Assembly (NCBI RefSeq): GCF_002902945.1
Contig: NZ_CP026104.1
Location: 1 to 64,000 of the forward strand
Direction: 5' to 3'
Origin: Paraburkholderia caribensis
GTDB lineage: Bacteria > Pseudomonadota > Gammaproteobacteria > Burkholderiales > Burkholderiaceae
DNA length: 64,000 bases
In this document: positions 26,647-36,173 of the stretch, piece by piece
Numbering within the stretch: the stretch's first letter is position 1
Layout of the letters: the number at the start of each line of letters is the position of its first letter
Made by a program: the position numbers and the translations under genes
Notes under the pieces: model-generated
Databases searched by the model: none
What the model saw: only the letters and a program-made list of their open reading frames with translations
What the model was told of the DNA's origin: nothing

Positions 26647-27204
26647 GCACCGGCTCGCTCTTGACTGGAAAATTTGATTGTTGAACGCAGCGCCTGATAA
26701 GGTTGTCCCGGCGCACCCCTTAGCCAGGGTGGTCTATAAAACTAGCGGTGCAGTGGCTCAACGCGCCTTGCCCATTTGCCGTCCTATCAACAACGAGACT
26801 CCTCAGGCATCGACTCATGCGACGATTGCTGATCGGCTTTGTCGGATTTGCAACGATGCAAACGGTTCTACGTCCAGCATTTCTCGGTTCGGTTGTCATG
26901 TGCGCTGCTGCACGTGTGTAGCCCCGATTGGGTGTCTGTCCAATCGTCGCGGTTCAAGAATCCTGCGCGAAGCATACCGCTCAGCCTATAAAGAATCGAC
27001 ATCGCTTCACATAATCGCGCAACTAACTGTCTGGCGGCCAACCAGGCAATTCCGCTTCGCCAGAAGACCCGCCGACAGGAAAGCGAGCCCTTTGGGGCGA
27101 CGGGGCTCGTCAGCCAACTCGCCGGTCGCCGGACCGACGCGTGTCGGTAGGGGCGTCCGGTCCGCCAGCATCGGGGACGTTATTGCTCAAAGGGAGACTG
27201 ACCG

Positions 27205-27483
27205 ATGAACAAACGCGAACGGATTAATGCCGTTGCGGCTACCGTGGGCGAAAACAAGGCCAGCATGGATGAAGCCACCGATGCCATCCTCGACGCCGTG
27301 ACGGCCGCAGTGACGCGCGGCGAAACCATCCAGCTGATCGGATTCGGCTCGTTTTCTACGGCGGCGCGCACCGAGCGTACTGGGCGCAATCCTTCTACCG
27401 GCGAGACCATTACGATTCCGGCGGCGAAAACCGTCAAGCTCACGGCGGGCAAGGCGTTCAAGGACGCAGTCAATGGCCGGTGA
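27205..27483 (+). CDS. HU-family DNA-binding protein
   Basis: A 92-aa histone-like protein. The beta-arm signature is IGFGSFSTAARTERTGRNP, then TGETITIPAAKTVKLTAGKA. It bends DNA and compacts the nucleoid; a replicon-borne copy can support replication or modulate transferred genes. RBS AAAGGGAG lies before the ATG at 27205. It stands alone, with gaps on both sides (26647-27204 and 27484-27982) in which I see no gene. Confidence 0.92.
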   Translation: MNKRERINAVAATVGENKASMDEATDAILDAVTAAVTRGETIQLIGFGSFSTAARTERTGRNPSTGETITIPAAKTVKLTAGKAFKDAVNGR

Positions 27484-27982
27484 TGTTGACCGGATACATC
27501 GGATGAGCCGGCTGATGTGACGGTGAGCAAATCGAATGATCGTTTTCGGCCATGCGGCATGCTCTGTTACCGGACTCCACGTAATGTCGACTGTTCCGAA
27601 GGATGCAGGTTATCCCTGACTCCCGGTGCGTGTTGAAGCCCTCCGCCGGTATCGGTCGTGGGGCATTTTTTTCGCGGCGAGAATTTCTCAGGGGAGGCTT
27701 GGAAGGGATACCGGGTCGAAGCATGTCTAAGCCCGCTGCGACCGCGCAGCATACTGTTCATGGATCTGGCCGACGAGTGGCACGCAATAATCAAGACGCC
27801 CGCCAGTCGTAAAAAGTAATGCCACGGCTTTCTCGGTGGAACTACTCATGTCCATGCCCGGCATGGACGCCCCTTACTGCGCGAATGCTATTCCGGTGGT
27901 GAGACCAAGGTAGCCATTACGCAGACGGCGAGAGTTCGTTTAACAAAACGGTCTTTCATGTTCATTCTCTGCTGCTTGCCAT

Positions 27983-28096
27983 TTAGCGGCGTTGCTGGGA
28001 ACGGTGCTCGGCCAGAGATGCATCACTACCGTGAGCGTCATGTTCGTGACTGTTACCGTCAGCTGAGTGCTCGTCACGCTTCATCATGCGCATCAT
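27983..28096 (-). CDS. Small His/Met-rich ORF coupled to the permease
   Basis: A 37-aa frame that starts with an ATG overlapping the permease TGA (ATGA at 28093-28096), a classic coupling site. It is rich in Met, His and Asp/Glu (MMRMMKR, then NSHEHDAHGSDA), a possible metal-binding tail or chaperone. No similar gene was tested. Its size is too small to be confident, but the overlap, composition and metal-resistance neighbours support translation. Confidence 0.45.
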   Translation of the reverse strand: MMRMMKRDEHSADGNSHEHDAHGSDASLAEHRSQQRR

Positions 28097-29202
28097 CTCA
28101 ACACCGCCTGTAAGGAAAAGACGGTCGTCAAAACGATGAAGACGATGCCGAAAACGATATTCAGGACGGTGGTGTAATTAAGGGTGATGGCGGCATCGAG
28201 GACGGCGGTGCGACGCTCGTGTGGTACCCACCCCAACAGTTGAAACAACCCCTCGACAATGAGGGCAGCCACGACCATTGCGATGTAAAACGTCGCGGTC
28301 ATGAAGACGGTCATCCTGCCGCCGTAATATTTCCGATAGATGTTTATGATTGGGAGGATGATGAGGTCGCCAAATATGAACGATGCAACGCCTTCGAAGC
28401 TGATGCCTCCCTTCCATAGAACCGCCGCCAACGGCACATTTCCGACGGAACAGGTGAACGATGCGATAGCGATGAGAGGGCCAACGAACGCACCCCAAAC
28501 CATCGCGAGCGTGGGGTGGTTTGCCAGGAAGAATGTCCGCCAGAAGCTATCTGGCACCCATGCCGCGACGGCACCGGCAACAAGTAATCCCACACCAATG
28601 TCCCGCCACAGCATGGTCCAGTTCATCACGTAACTGTGGCTGATTGCCTTCCAGCCGTCTCGTGATGTCAGGCGCTCTTTCCAGGTACCTTCCTGCTTAC
28701 TCATCGACATGGCAGCATGCCCCTCCATGCTGCCCGCCTCACCTTTGTTCGCCTGGTCGATAGCGCATCGCTTCAGGGAGCGCGGCAGATAGAACCGAAA
28801 CAGTAGCGCCAGCACGACAATCATGACGGGACCGCCAATAAATTCGGCGGCGGCAAACTGCCATGCGATGAGTACCCACATGAGCACGCCTAACTCCAGT
28901 ACCAGATTGGTAGCGGCGAACTGAAAAGCCATTGTGGCAGTGAAGTCAGCACCTTTACGAATCATGGAGCGCGCCATGGCAACGGCTGCATAGGAGCAGG
29001 ATGACGATGCAGCACCGAACAGGCTTACAAGGGTTAATGAACGTGGCGAGTCATCCGGCAAGAGCCTGGACATCTCGGCCTTCGATACCGTGACTTCAAT
29101 GACGGCGGAGAACAGGAAGCCGAGGCTGAGCCCCCAGAAAATCTGCCACAACATTGTGAAAGACATCCAGAGGGCGTGACCTGTTGCGCTGAAAATCTGC
29201 AT
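28093..29202 (-). CDS. Permease of the DUF318/UPF0718 (ArsP-like) type
   Basis: A 369-aa membrane protein with about eight helices. It has SLFGAASSSCSYAAVAMARS (a Cys pair) and, in the second half, GPLIAIASFTCSVGNVPLAA with another Cys, the two-fold repeated core of this family, whose ArsP members export organoarsenicals and which also occur in heavy-metal islands. A cytoplasmic loop separates the halves. The ATG at 29202 is chosen because the protein then starts before the first helix; the frame reaches 29295. Next to it are a His-rich ORF and CopD and sensor-kinase remnants. Confidence 0.75.
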   Translation of the reverse strand: MQIFSATGHALWMSFTMLWQIFWGLSLGFLFSAVIEVTVSKAEMSRLLPDDSPRSLTLVSLFGAASSSCSYAAVAMARSMIRKGADFTATMAFQFAATNLVLELGVLMWVLIAWQFAAAEFIGGPVMIVVLALLFRFYLPRSLKRCAIDQANKGEAGSMEGHAAMSMSKQEGTWKERLTSRDGWKAISHSYVMNWTMLWRDIGVGLLVAGAVAAWVPDSFWRTFFLANHPTLAMVWGAFVGPLIAIASFTCSVGNVPLAAVLWKGGISFEGVASFIFGDLIILPIINIYRKYYGGRMTVFMTATFYIAMVVAALIVEGLFQLLGWVPHERRTAVLDAAITLNYTTVLNIVFGIVFIVLTTVFSLQAVLR

Positions 29203-29386
29203 TGGAACCCCTATGGCGCGAGCACGTGCGAGCGCGCCGTCGTCACCTTTACAGCGTTTTGACGTCCCGAATGGTCTGCCTGGCCGATGGAGCAAGGCCG
29301 GCCGCCGTCATCGCTCCGACTAGTGAGAGGCGTTCTCAACATGCTGCTGCGTGCGAACCTGAATCGCTACATCGCCAGCACCCAGC

Positions 29387-29822
29387 ATGCCTGGCGTCGA
29401 AGGCCACGAACCCACCATCATAGAGTTAGGCACTGACACGCCCGTCACAGAGCGTGCGAACAGTGCGGCATTCATTCAGTCACTGTCTGATACGGCCACG
29501 CTCGCCCTGGTTATCATTTTCGTCACTGGTGCATACAATGGCTGGCGCTGTGTGAATACACCAAGGAGCCTGCTCACGTCGGCATATGGGCAAGCGTTGC
29601 TGCTCAAGTTGGTGCTCGTGCCCATCGGTGCCACGCTCGATAGGCATAATCGGGTCATCGAGATGCCGAGTCTCCTTGTTTCTCAGGAGGGCGTGCTCGA
29701 AAACAGCCCTCAACGGCTGAACCGTTTGCCGCCGTGTTGCATGTCGAGTCCCTTATGCTCATTGCGGGGCTGGTCGCGGCAGCAGCCCTTGCGTCGAGTC
29801 CGCTACCTGGGACCACTTGAAG
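29387..29822 (+). pseudogene. CopD-like copper-resistance remnant, frameshifted
   Basis: The first frame reads FIQSLSDTATLALVIIFVTG, AYNGWRCVNTPRSLLTSAYG and QALLLKLVLVPIGATLDRHN, the C-terminal membrane domain of CopD. After a one-base break at about 29660-29700 another frame gives EPFAAVLHVESLMLIAGLVA and ends at 29822. The N-terminal half is missing. It once helped copper entry or handling. Confidence 0.6.
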
Positions 29823-29911
29823 CGCGGGAACGTCGCTATCGGGCAGTCGCCGCTTCAAACGAGCCGGAAGCGGTAGCACCCGACGAGTACTCACAAAATG
29901 CAAGGTGTCAA

Positions 29912-30619
29912 ATGGATGCTCGACAGGAACCGTCTGCGCGGTCCATGACGTTGCAACTCACGTGGTGGATTGCTTCCGTCATTGTCGCGCTCAGCGTTGC
30001 GGCGACCGGTGCGTCCTTTGCTGCCGCGTATCACGAGGCGAACAGGCTGCAAGATGGCCATCTCCGCGAAATCGGTGCGCTCATTGATACTGGGAAACTT
30101 GTGCTCAGAGCCCCCATGGCAGTGTGGGAAGGCAGCAGTCGCGATTCAGGCGTGAGACTCGTCATTTCGAGTTTGGGTAAGTCCTCACCCGGCATGAGCG
30201 CACCGATTGTCATTCCGGACACGCTTTCCGACGGACTGCACGACCTTGACGCCGAGGGCGGGAATTGGCGTGTCAGTGTACGGACATTGCGTACTGGCGA
30301 GCGAATCGCTGTGGCGGAACGTTCAATGGTGCGCGACGAAATAGCAAGGGACGGCGCTCGGAGAACGCTGTTTCCAATGCTCGCCCTCACCCCCGTTCTG
30401 GTGGCGGTGGTTGCATTTCTGGTCCACAAAATGTTGTCGCCTGTGGCGCGTCTTGCCAGCGCTGTGGACAAACAGGACGATGCAACGCTCGAGGCGTTGT
30501 CGGAGCAGGGCATTCCAAAGGAATTGCTGCCCTTTGTCAGTTCGATAAACCGACTTATCGCAATAGCACGGTTTGATTTGCTACTTCTCCCGCATCCGGG
30601 ACTTTGCGGCGCTATCTGA
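29912..30619 (+). pseudogene. Sensor histidine kinase N-terminal remnant
   Basis: The frame beginning near 29912 encodes a membrane helix (SVIVALSVAATGASFAAAY), a roughly 130-residue periplasmic segment of the 2CSK_N type, a second helix (LTPVLVAVVAFLVHKMLS) and a HAMP-like linker ending at FVSSINRLIA. The His-box and ATPase domains are gone and the frame ends in unrelated residues. No cognate response regulator is intact beside it. Such kinases often control copper or other metal resistance, fitting the CopD remnant before it. Confidence 0.6.
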
Positions 30620-30916
30620 TGAGAGAAGGTTGTGTTCCGCACCTACGCGAGTTGACGTTTTTATTCCCGATTCGATGGTAAATAAAAGCGTAACCGGAAT
30701 GCCGCTTTAGCCCGTGGTTGCGGTGCCAAGGTAGTGACAGATTCATTACGGTCTATGCGTGACGCCTTCGTGACATCACGTTTCTGCTTTCAAAAAAAAA
30801 TTGTGTAAGCACTGGAAAAATCTCGGTCTCGTTTCACAAGCAAAGAAACCGATCTCCTACACGCGACGACGGTTAAAAAATTGTCCCTTGGTTCCTTCGT
30901 AGAGGCGCGACCGGTC

Positions 30917-31384
30917 ATGCTCGACAAGATTGATAAGCAGCTGCTTGCACACATTCAGGAAGATAGCTCCCGATCGGTGTCGGACATCGCACAGGCAATT
31001 CCACTCTCAACGACTCCATGCTGGCGCCGGCTGCAACGCCTGCAGAAAGACGGCTATATCCGCAAGCAGGTCGCGCTGCTCGATGCGAACCTGTTGAATC
31101 TCGCAGTGACCGTCTTTGTGGAGATCCGCGTTCCCGCACATTCGCCAAGTTGGCTCGCGAAATTTTCAGAATTCACGCGGAGCAGTAACGAAATCGTCGA
31201 GGTCTATCGGCTTAGCGGCCACGCGGACTATCTGCTGAAGGCGGTGGTGCCCGACGTCGCAGCGTTCGACAGCCTATATAAACTCTTGATCGCCCGACTA
31301 GATCTTGCTGACGTGCGGTCCGCCTTTGCGATGGAAACGATCAAGTGCACCACGGCACTGCCTCTTGATTACGCAGACAGATGA
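30917..31384 (+). CDS. Lrp/AsnC-family transcriptional regulator
   Basis: A 155-aa protein. The winged helix has DIAQAIPLSTTPCWRRLQRL (residues about 22-42), and the RAM/ligand domain has VEVYRLSGHADYLLKAVVPD. Lrp-type proteins are octamers or dimers that sense amino acids. The ATG at 30917 gives the standard N-terminus MLDKIDKQLLAHIQEDSSRS, and the upstream TTG at 30881 is less likely. It is co-directional with, and 164 bp before, the tonB gene, so it may respond to the substrate of the uptake system or act elsewhere. Confidence 0.88.
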   Translation: MLDKIDKQLLAHIQEDSSRSVSDIAQAIPLSTTPCWRRLQRLQKDGYIRKQVALLDANLLNLAVTVFVEIRVPAHSPSWLAKFSEFTRSSNEIVEVYRLSGHADYLLKAVVPDVAAFDSLYKLLIARLDLADVRSAFAMETIKCTTALPLDYADR

Positions 31385-31548
31385 CACTGCTGGGTGGCGT
31401 CCTATGACGGTCCAAGTACCGGAAAAAAATTTTCCGCGAACCGACAAAACGACACAAACGTTGGAAACTCTTTTCAGTTTTGTCTTTATATGCTTGGCTC
31501 GAATTGATCATGTGTTGATCCAGATTCGAACCGAATTGTGCATCTCAA

Positions 31549-32397
31549 ATGAAAACATACTACGGGCGGCAAAGTGAACCTGATCGTGGCGAAAGCGACA
31601 AGCCGCGAACATTGTTGATGATACCGCGCCCAGAACACATGGCAGCCGCTAAGCAAGTGGGGATAGCGCGGCACGAAGCCACACAGACGCGCTCCCTGTG
31701 GCGTCGGGTTACGGCGCTTTTGGTCGCCCTCTCCATGCATGTCGTTGCCATCTATTTCGTCACGGCTCAACGGGTCAATGTGGGGCTATCGAGCCGCGGG
31801 GGCGGTAATTCGACGCCCATTAGCGTATCGCTCATCGCGCCCCCCGCGCCCCCCGCGCCCCCCGTCGTTGCTCCGAAGTCCATAGCGAAGCCGAAGCACG
31901 ACACCGCACCGAAGATTTTGGCGACGCGGCGCGCTTCGGTTCACACGGTTCTTGAGCACGATAGCGAGCGGCTGACGACGCCGCTGGCAGCACCACCGCA
32001 GACAACGCCAGAAGCTGTGCCAGCCACTTCCGCGCAGACGATACAGGTAGCACACTCAACGCCGAGCAACGCCGGCCCCGACGACAGCAAATTTCTTAAC
32101 CTTCCCAAAACGATTGGAGACGCGGCGTTACGAGAGTTGGCATGTCGCATTCCGAGCCCAAATTATCCCGCGCGGGCAAAGCGTCTTGGTGAGAGCGGCA
32201 TCGTTAGGCTTCGCATCCAGATCGGAACAGATGGCCGCCTCTCGGGCGTGAGTGTTGCGCGCAGCAGCGGCTTTCCCGAACTTGATGCGGCTGCTCTCGA
32301 TGCTGTGTCAGGCGGTGTGTGTGAACCCTTTCGCCAGAACGGCGTGCCAGTCGTCGTGACGGCAGAACAGCCGGTCGGCTTTGATCTCGACCACTAG
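31549..32397 (+). CDS. tonB: TonB-like energy transducer
   Basis: A 282-aa protein. The N-terminal membrane anchor (RRVTALLVALSMHVVAIYFV) carries the conserved His of TonB. A Pro/Ala-rich periplasmic linker begins with three exact copies of a 9-base unit encoding APP. The C-terminal domain has PNYPARAKRLGESGIVRLRI and VSVARSSGFPELDAAALDAV. It passes the proton-motive force from ExbB/ExbD to outer-membrane receptors. The start is uncertain: ATG at 31549, or in-frame ATGs at 31618 and 31639; none has a good RBS. It is followed by exbB, exbD and a receptor, so it is probably dedicated to that receptor. Confidence 0.87.
   Translation: MKTYYGRQSEPDRGESDKPRTLLMIPRPEHMAAAKQVGIARHEATQTRSLWRRVTALLVALSMHVVAIYFVTAQRVNVGLSSRGGGNSTPISVSLIAPPAPPAPPVVAPKSIAKPKHDTAPKILATRRASVHTVLEHDSERLTTPLAAPPQTTPEAVPATSAQTIQVAHSTPSNAGPDDSKFLNLPKTIGDAALRELACRIPSPNYPARAKRLGESGIVRLRIQIGTDGRLSGVSVARSSGFPELDAAALDAVSGGVCEPFRQNGVPVVVTAEQPVGFDLDH
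31837..31863 (+). repeat. Three tandem copies of GCGCCCCCC in tonB
   Basis: Three exact 9-bp units in frame encode Ala-Pro-Pro three times at the start of the periplasmic linker. Such repeats can change length by slippage without breaking the frame. Confidence 0.85.
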
Positions 32398-32433
32398 CGT
32401 TTCGGTCTTAATTCTCGTTCTCGGAGTGAGCTG

Positions 32434-33183
32434 ATGCAACACTATGGAATTAGCAACGTCTGGCTCAGTGGCGATGCCGTCACACGCGCCATTGTTATCG
32501 TGCTCGCCGCGATGTCCGTCCTCTCATGGGCCGTTATTCTTGCCAAGGGTGCGGGACTCACTCGACTGCGGCGGCAAACCGCCTTGGCGGAGCGCCGGTT
32601 CTGGACGGCGCCGAGCTATGAAGAGGGAATCACGCTCCTCGGAGCGCAGATCGATAATCCTTATCTTGAACTTGCCCTCGCCGGACGGGAGGCAAGTGAA
32701 CAGGTGTTTGACGAGCGGCAACTGCTGATCGGCAGCCTTAACCGAAACGACTGGATTTCTCGATGCCTCAAAGTTTCGCTCGATGACTTTATTGCGCGGT
32801 TGCAACGTGGGACGGCGATCCTTGCTTCAGTGGGAAGCACAGCGCCGTTTGTAGGGCTGTTCGGCACGGTTTGGGGCATCTACCACGCTCTTATGGCGAT
32901 AGGTCTTTCGGGTGAAGCAAGTCTTGATCACGTGGCAGCACCTGTGGGTGAGTCGCTGATTATGACCGCCTTCGGTCTGTTTGTGGCGATTCCGGCTGTG
33001 CTCGGACATAACGCTGTTTCCAGAGGTAACAAAGCGGTCGTCCACAAAGTCGTGAGGTTTATGCACGAGCTGCATGGGTACTTCGTGGTAGGTGGAAAGG
33101 CTACTGGGAAAACCGCCGCGGAGCGCAGACCCCACTCCGTCTTAAAACAGGTTGCCGTCACCAGCGAACAAGACGCTTTGTAA
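32434..33183 (+). CDS. exbB: ExbB-like proton channel subunit
   Basis: A 249-aa inner-membrane protein of the MotA/TolQ/ExbB family. The first helix is RAIVIVLAAMSVLSWAVIL, then a cytoplasmic loop of about 90 residues, and the conserved pair of helices with STAPFVGLFGTVWGIYHALM and PVGESLIMTAFGLFVAIPAV. It works with ExbD to energise TonB. RBS GGAG is 7 bp before the ATG, and the gene follows tonB by 36 bp in the same operon. Confidence 0.92.
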   Translation: MQHYGISNVWLSGDAVTRAIVIVLAAMSVLSWAVILAKGAGLTRLRRQTALAERRFWTAPSYEEGITLLGAQIDNPYLELALAGREASEQVFDERQLLIGSLNRNDWISRCLKVSLDDFIARLQRGTAILASVGSTAPFVGLFGTVWGIYHALMAIGLSGEASLDHVAAPVGESLIMTAFGLFVAIPAVLGHNAVSRGNKAVVHKVVRFMHELHGYFVVGGKATGKTAAERRPHSVLKQVAVTSEQDAL

Positions 33184-33210
33184 GCGTCATAGCCAGCCCG
33201 AGGAGGTTGA

Positions 33211-33645
33211 ATGTCGATTCTCACGGATAACGAACACGGCGACGGTCTCGTCGGCGACATCAATATGACGCCGCTGATTGATGTGATGCTGGTCTTGCTC
33301 ATTATCTTCATTGTGACCCTGCCGGTCATGAATCACGCTTTGAAGCTGGATCTTCCGAAGGAAGTTGCCGCAAAAGATTCTACGAAAGATGACGCTGTGG
33401 ACATTTCGGTCGACATCTCCGGTGCGATATTCTGGAATAAAGTTGCTCTAACCGATTCGCAACTCGCAAATAAAGCAACAGAGGCAGCTTCTAGTGCGCA
33501 GCCTCCCACGGTTCGAATCTATGCTGACCGTCACGTTGAATACGAGCGCGTGTTGCATGTGATGTCGATCGCTCAGGCAGCAGGTTTGACGAACCTCGAG
33601 TTTGTGACTGCACCCACGTCGATGCAGGCAGGACGGCAGAACTAA
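33211..33645 (+). CDS. exbD: ExbD-like proton channel subunit
   Basis: A 144-aa protein with one N-terminal membrane helix. It starts DINMTPLIDVMLVLLIIFIV, with the essential Asp in the helix, followed by a periplasmic domain with VRIYADRHVEYERVLHVMS. GAGGAGGT precedes the ATG, 27 bp after exbB. With ExbB it provides proton-driven energy for the TonB-dependent receptor that follows. Confidence 0.92.
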   Translation: MSILTDNEHGDGLVGDINMTPLIDVMLVLLIIFIVTLPVMNHALKLDLPKEVAAKDSTKDDAVDISVDISGAIFWNKVALTDSQLANKATEAASSAQPPTVRIYADRHVEYERVLHVMSIAQAAGLTNLEFVTAPTSMQAGRQN

Positions 33646-33713
33646 GACAAGAAGAGATTCGAATAACAAAGAAGAGCAACATACGTCTGAATGCACTATA
33701 TATAGGATAACGA

Positions 33714-36101
33714 ATGAAAAAGGCAGGGGTTAGAAAGTTCAAGTTTACGAAGTTGAGTATCCATCTGTTTCTTGCTTTTCATGCTTCACTACTTGTTGGG
33801 ATTGCGAATGCCCAGAGTACTACCGCGGCGAGTTCAGTCATTCAATATGACGTAGCGGCGGGTCCGCTCGACCGCGTACTAGTCGCGATCGCCTCAGTAA
33901 ATCGAAAACCAATCTCGTTCGATGAAAAATTGGCTAGTCGTTACTCTAGCCCTGGGGTCAAGGGCTCAATGACTGTTGAGCAAGCTATCGATCATGCACT
34001 CATCGGAACCGCTCTCGAGAGAGCAACCACGCCGGACGGTGCTTTGACGGTAAAGGAAAAGCAAGTCCGGGAACAGAAAAATGCTGGGTCCGCGGAAGGT
34101 ACTGCACCCGTCTTGCCAGCGATTACAGTGCATGATTCAACGACGAAGTCGGACGTCACGAGCTTTACAGCCCCAACGACCTCCTCGGCGACCCTAACCG
34201 ATACGCCTGCCAGCGAAACGCCAATGTCAGTACAAAGTGTCACGCAGGGCGTCATGAGAAGCCAACAGGCGACCACCGTGACTGACACGCTCCGCAATGT
34301 GAGCGGCGTGTCGGTGGTGGGAAGCGGGATTGGACAGGCAACCGTAGAAATTCGTGGATTTACAGCGCCCGTCTCCACAGACGGATTAGTCACCAACTCA
34401 GCGGAGGGCAACGGTTACACGAGCGGCCTCGACATCCCACTGATTGGCGTTGAGCGGGTGGATGTTGTCAAGGGCGCAGACTCGATCATCGCGGGTGGGA
34501 CTAACCCAGGGGGCGTGGTTAATGTGATTCGCAAGCAGCCTCAGGCAGATCCGGTCTACGAGCTTCAGACCCAGGTTGGCTCTTATGGTGAGGCACTTTT
34601 GGGTGCCGATGCAGGTGGAGCGCTGTCGAAGAACATGAACTTGAACTATCGATTTGTTATTAACGGCGAGCGAACGGGCGAATCCTATGGTGGCGCGGTT
34701 GGTGAGCGGAGTCTATATATCGCCCCCTCGATTGGCTATCAGACCGCACAGACAAACTTCGTGGTCGGCCTTGAACAAAACACGGAGCACGAAGCCGCGC
34801 CATATTATTCGGTATTTCTTGATGGGAAGATCGCGCCAATTAACCACTCGATAGGCACCGAAGACGATCATTTGCGCGTAAATTCGACAAATGTTTACTA
34901 CAACCTCTCCCAGCAGATCGTGCAGGGTTGGACTTTGAAAAGTAAGGCAGCCTACAACACAGAGGTCGAAAGCTTTGGCGTGACTGAAACAAGCGGCTCC
35001 TTCCTTGATGACGAGGGCGATGCAGTCTTCGTGCCTTTGTCCGGGTCCATACGGCAGCGAGCGTGGAGTTTGCAGAATAGCGTGGAGGGCAAGTTCTCGA
35101 CTGGTCCTGTCTCTCATGATCTGGTGTTTGGTTTCAACTATCAACGCACGCTCGTTAATGCGGGGGCAGGTGTTGATGCCGCAGGCGTTGCCATTGCGAA
35201 CATCTACACGTATTGGCCAACTGAAGACATCGTTCCCGTGGGTGAATACACGCAGCAGAACGGCTACTCAAACCAGTTCTACCTGCAGGATCAGATGAAA
35301 TACGGGCGATTTCGTCTCCTGAGCAGCATTTCGCATGGCCAGTCATGGAGCCAAACCTCCACTAGCAGCTCGACGAACAGTGCGTGGAGCCCGAATGTCG
35401 GGCTGCTCTATCAGCTGACTGATGACATTGCCACATACGCGAGCTATCAAAAAACCTTCACGCCGCAGGGCAACATTCTCTTGGTGGGCGGCGCCGCGGC
35501 TTCAGCTGAGACCGGGGTAAATACCGAAGTGGGTGTCAAGGGTGAATTCCTTGACGACAAGTTAACGGCTTCCGCCGCGTTATATAGGACGCAGCTAAAA
35601 AACAGAGCAATTGCGGATGGAGCCGTCCCAGGCTACAACATGATCGACCCGGTCGGCGTCGTTTCAAAGGGCGTGGAAATTGACGTAAGCGGTCAAATCT
35701 CTCCCGGGCTGAAGGTCGTAGCTAACTATAGCTACAACGCGCAGACTCAGCCATCGGGACCCGATATCAGATCGGCGTACACCGATCCTCGTCATAGACT
35801 GTTTGTCTGGGGGGAGTATGCGTTTCAATCGGCCATGCTGTCGGGGTTCGGCATCAACGGTGGCGTAACGATCAGAAGTTCCTATACGACGGGTCAAAGC
35901 ACATCGACCAGCCCAATCTATCGGATCGGTGGGCAGGCAATTGTGGATGCCGGTGTATTTTATCGGAAGAGAAAATGGGTTACATCATTCGGCGTGCGTA
36001 ATTTGTTTGATCGGGCGCAGATCGGGCCCGGCGCGTTGGACAGCTATGTCCCAATTCTCCCTGGCCGCACTTTCCTGCTGACGAGTATTTACCAGTTCTA
36101 G
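33714..36101 (+). CDS. TonB-dependent siderophore receptor with STN signalling domain
   Basis: A 795-aa outer-membrane receptor. After a signal peptide ending in NAQS, residues about 40-110 form an STN domain (YDVAAGPLDRVLVAIASVNR), which in FecA/FpvA-type receptors contacts a FecR anti-sigma. The plug has ETPMSVQSVTQGVMRSQQ, DTLRNVSGVSVVG and ERVDVVKGADSIIAGGTNPG, and the barrel ends in a terminal Phe (LLTSIYQF). RBS AGGATAACG lies before the ATG. With the downstream sigma and FecR genes it forms a cell-surface signalling circuit. The ligand is unknown; a ferric siderophore is typical. Confidence 0.92.
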   Translation: MKKAGVRKFKFTKLSIHLFLAFHASLLVGIANAQSTTAASSVIQYDVAAGPLDRVLVAIASVNRKPISFDEKLASRYSSPGVKGSMTVEQAIDHALIGTALERATTPDGALTVKEKQVREQKNAGSAEGTAPVLPAITVHDSTTKSDVTSFTAPTTSSATLTDTPASETPMSVQSVTQGVMRSQQATTVTDTLRNVSGVSVVGSGIGQATVEIRGFTAPVSTDGLVTNSAEGNGYTSGLDIPLIGVERVDVVKGADSIIAGGTNPGGVVNVIRKQPQADPVYELQTQVGSYGEALLGADAGGALSKNMNLNYRFVINGERTGESYGGAVGERSLYIAPSIGYQTAQTNFVVGLEQNTEHEAAPYYSVFLDGKIAPINHSIGTEDDHLRVNSTNVYYNLSQQIVQGWTLKSKAAYNTEVESFGVTETSGSFLDDEGDAVFVPLSGSIRQRAWSLQNSVEGKFSTGPVSHDLVFGFNYQRTLVNAGAGVDAAGVAIANIYTYWPTEDIVPVGEYTQQNGYSNQFYLQDQMKYGRFRLLSSISHGQSWSQTSTSSSTNSAWSPNVGLLYQLTDDIATYASYQKTFTPQGNILLVGGAAASAETGVNTEVGVKGEFLDDKLTASAALYRTQLKNRAIADGAVPGYNMIDPVGVVSKGVEIDVSGQISPGLKVVANYSYNAQTQPSGPDIRSAYTDPRHRLFVWGEYAFQSAMLSGFGINGGVTIRSSYTTGQSTSTSPIYRIGGQAIVDAGVFYRKRKWVTSFGVRNLFDRAQIGPGALDSYVPILPGRTFLLTSIYQF

Positions 36102-36173
36102 CCAGCCCATGTAGCCCTGTAGAGGCCGTCGGAGCCACGTGCGCCGGCCTCGGATCGCCTCGAGCAAAGCACG

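Noticed and set aside
27085..27107. GAGCCC...GGGCTC hairpin before the HU gene as a terminator
   Set aside because: The 6-bp stem lacks a T tract and no gene ends before it.
31463..31486. GGAAAC...TGTCTT as a FecI-type promoter before tonB
   Set aside because: The spacing of 12 bp is too short for the usual GGAAAT/TGTCCT arrangement, so it is not supported.
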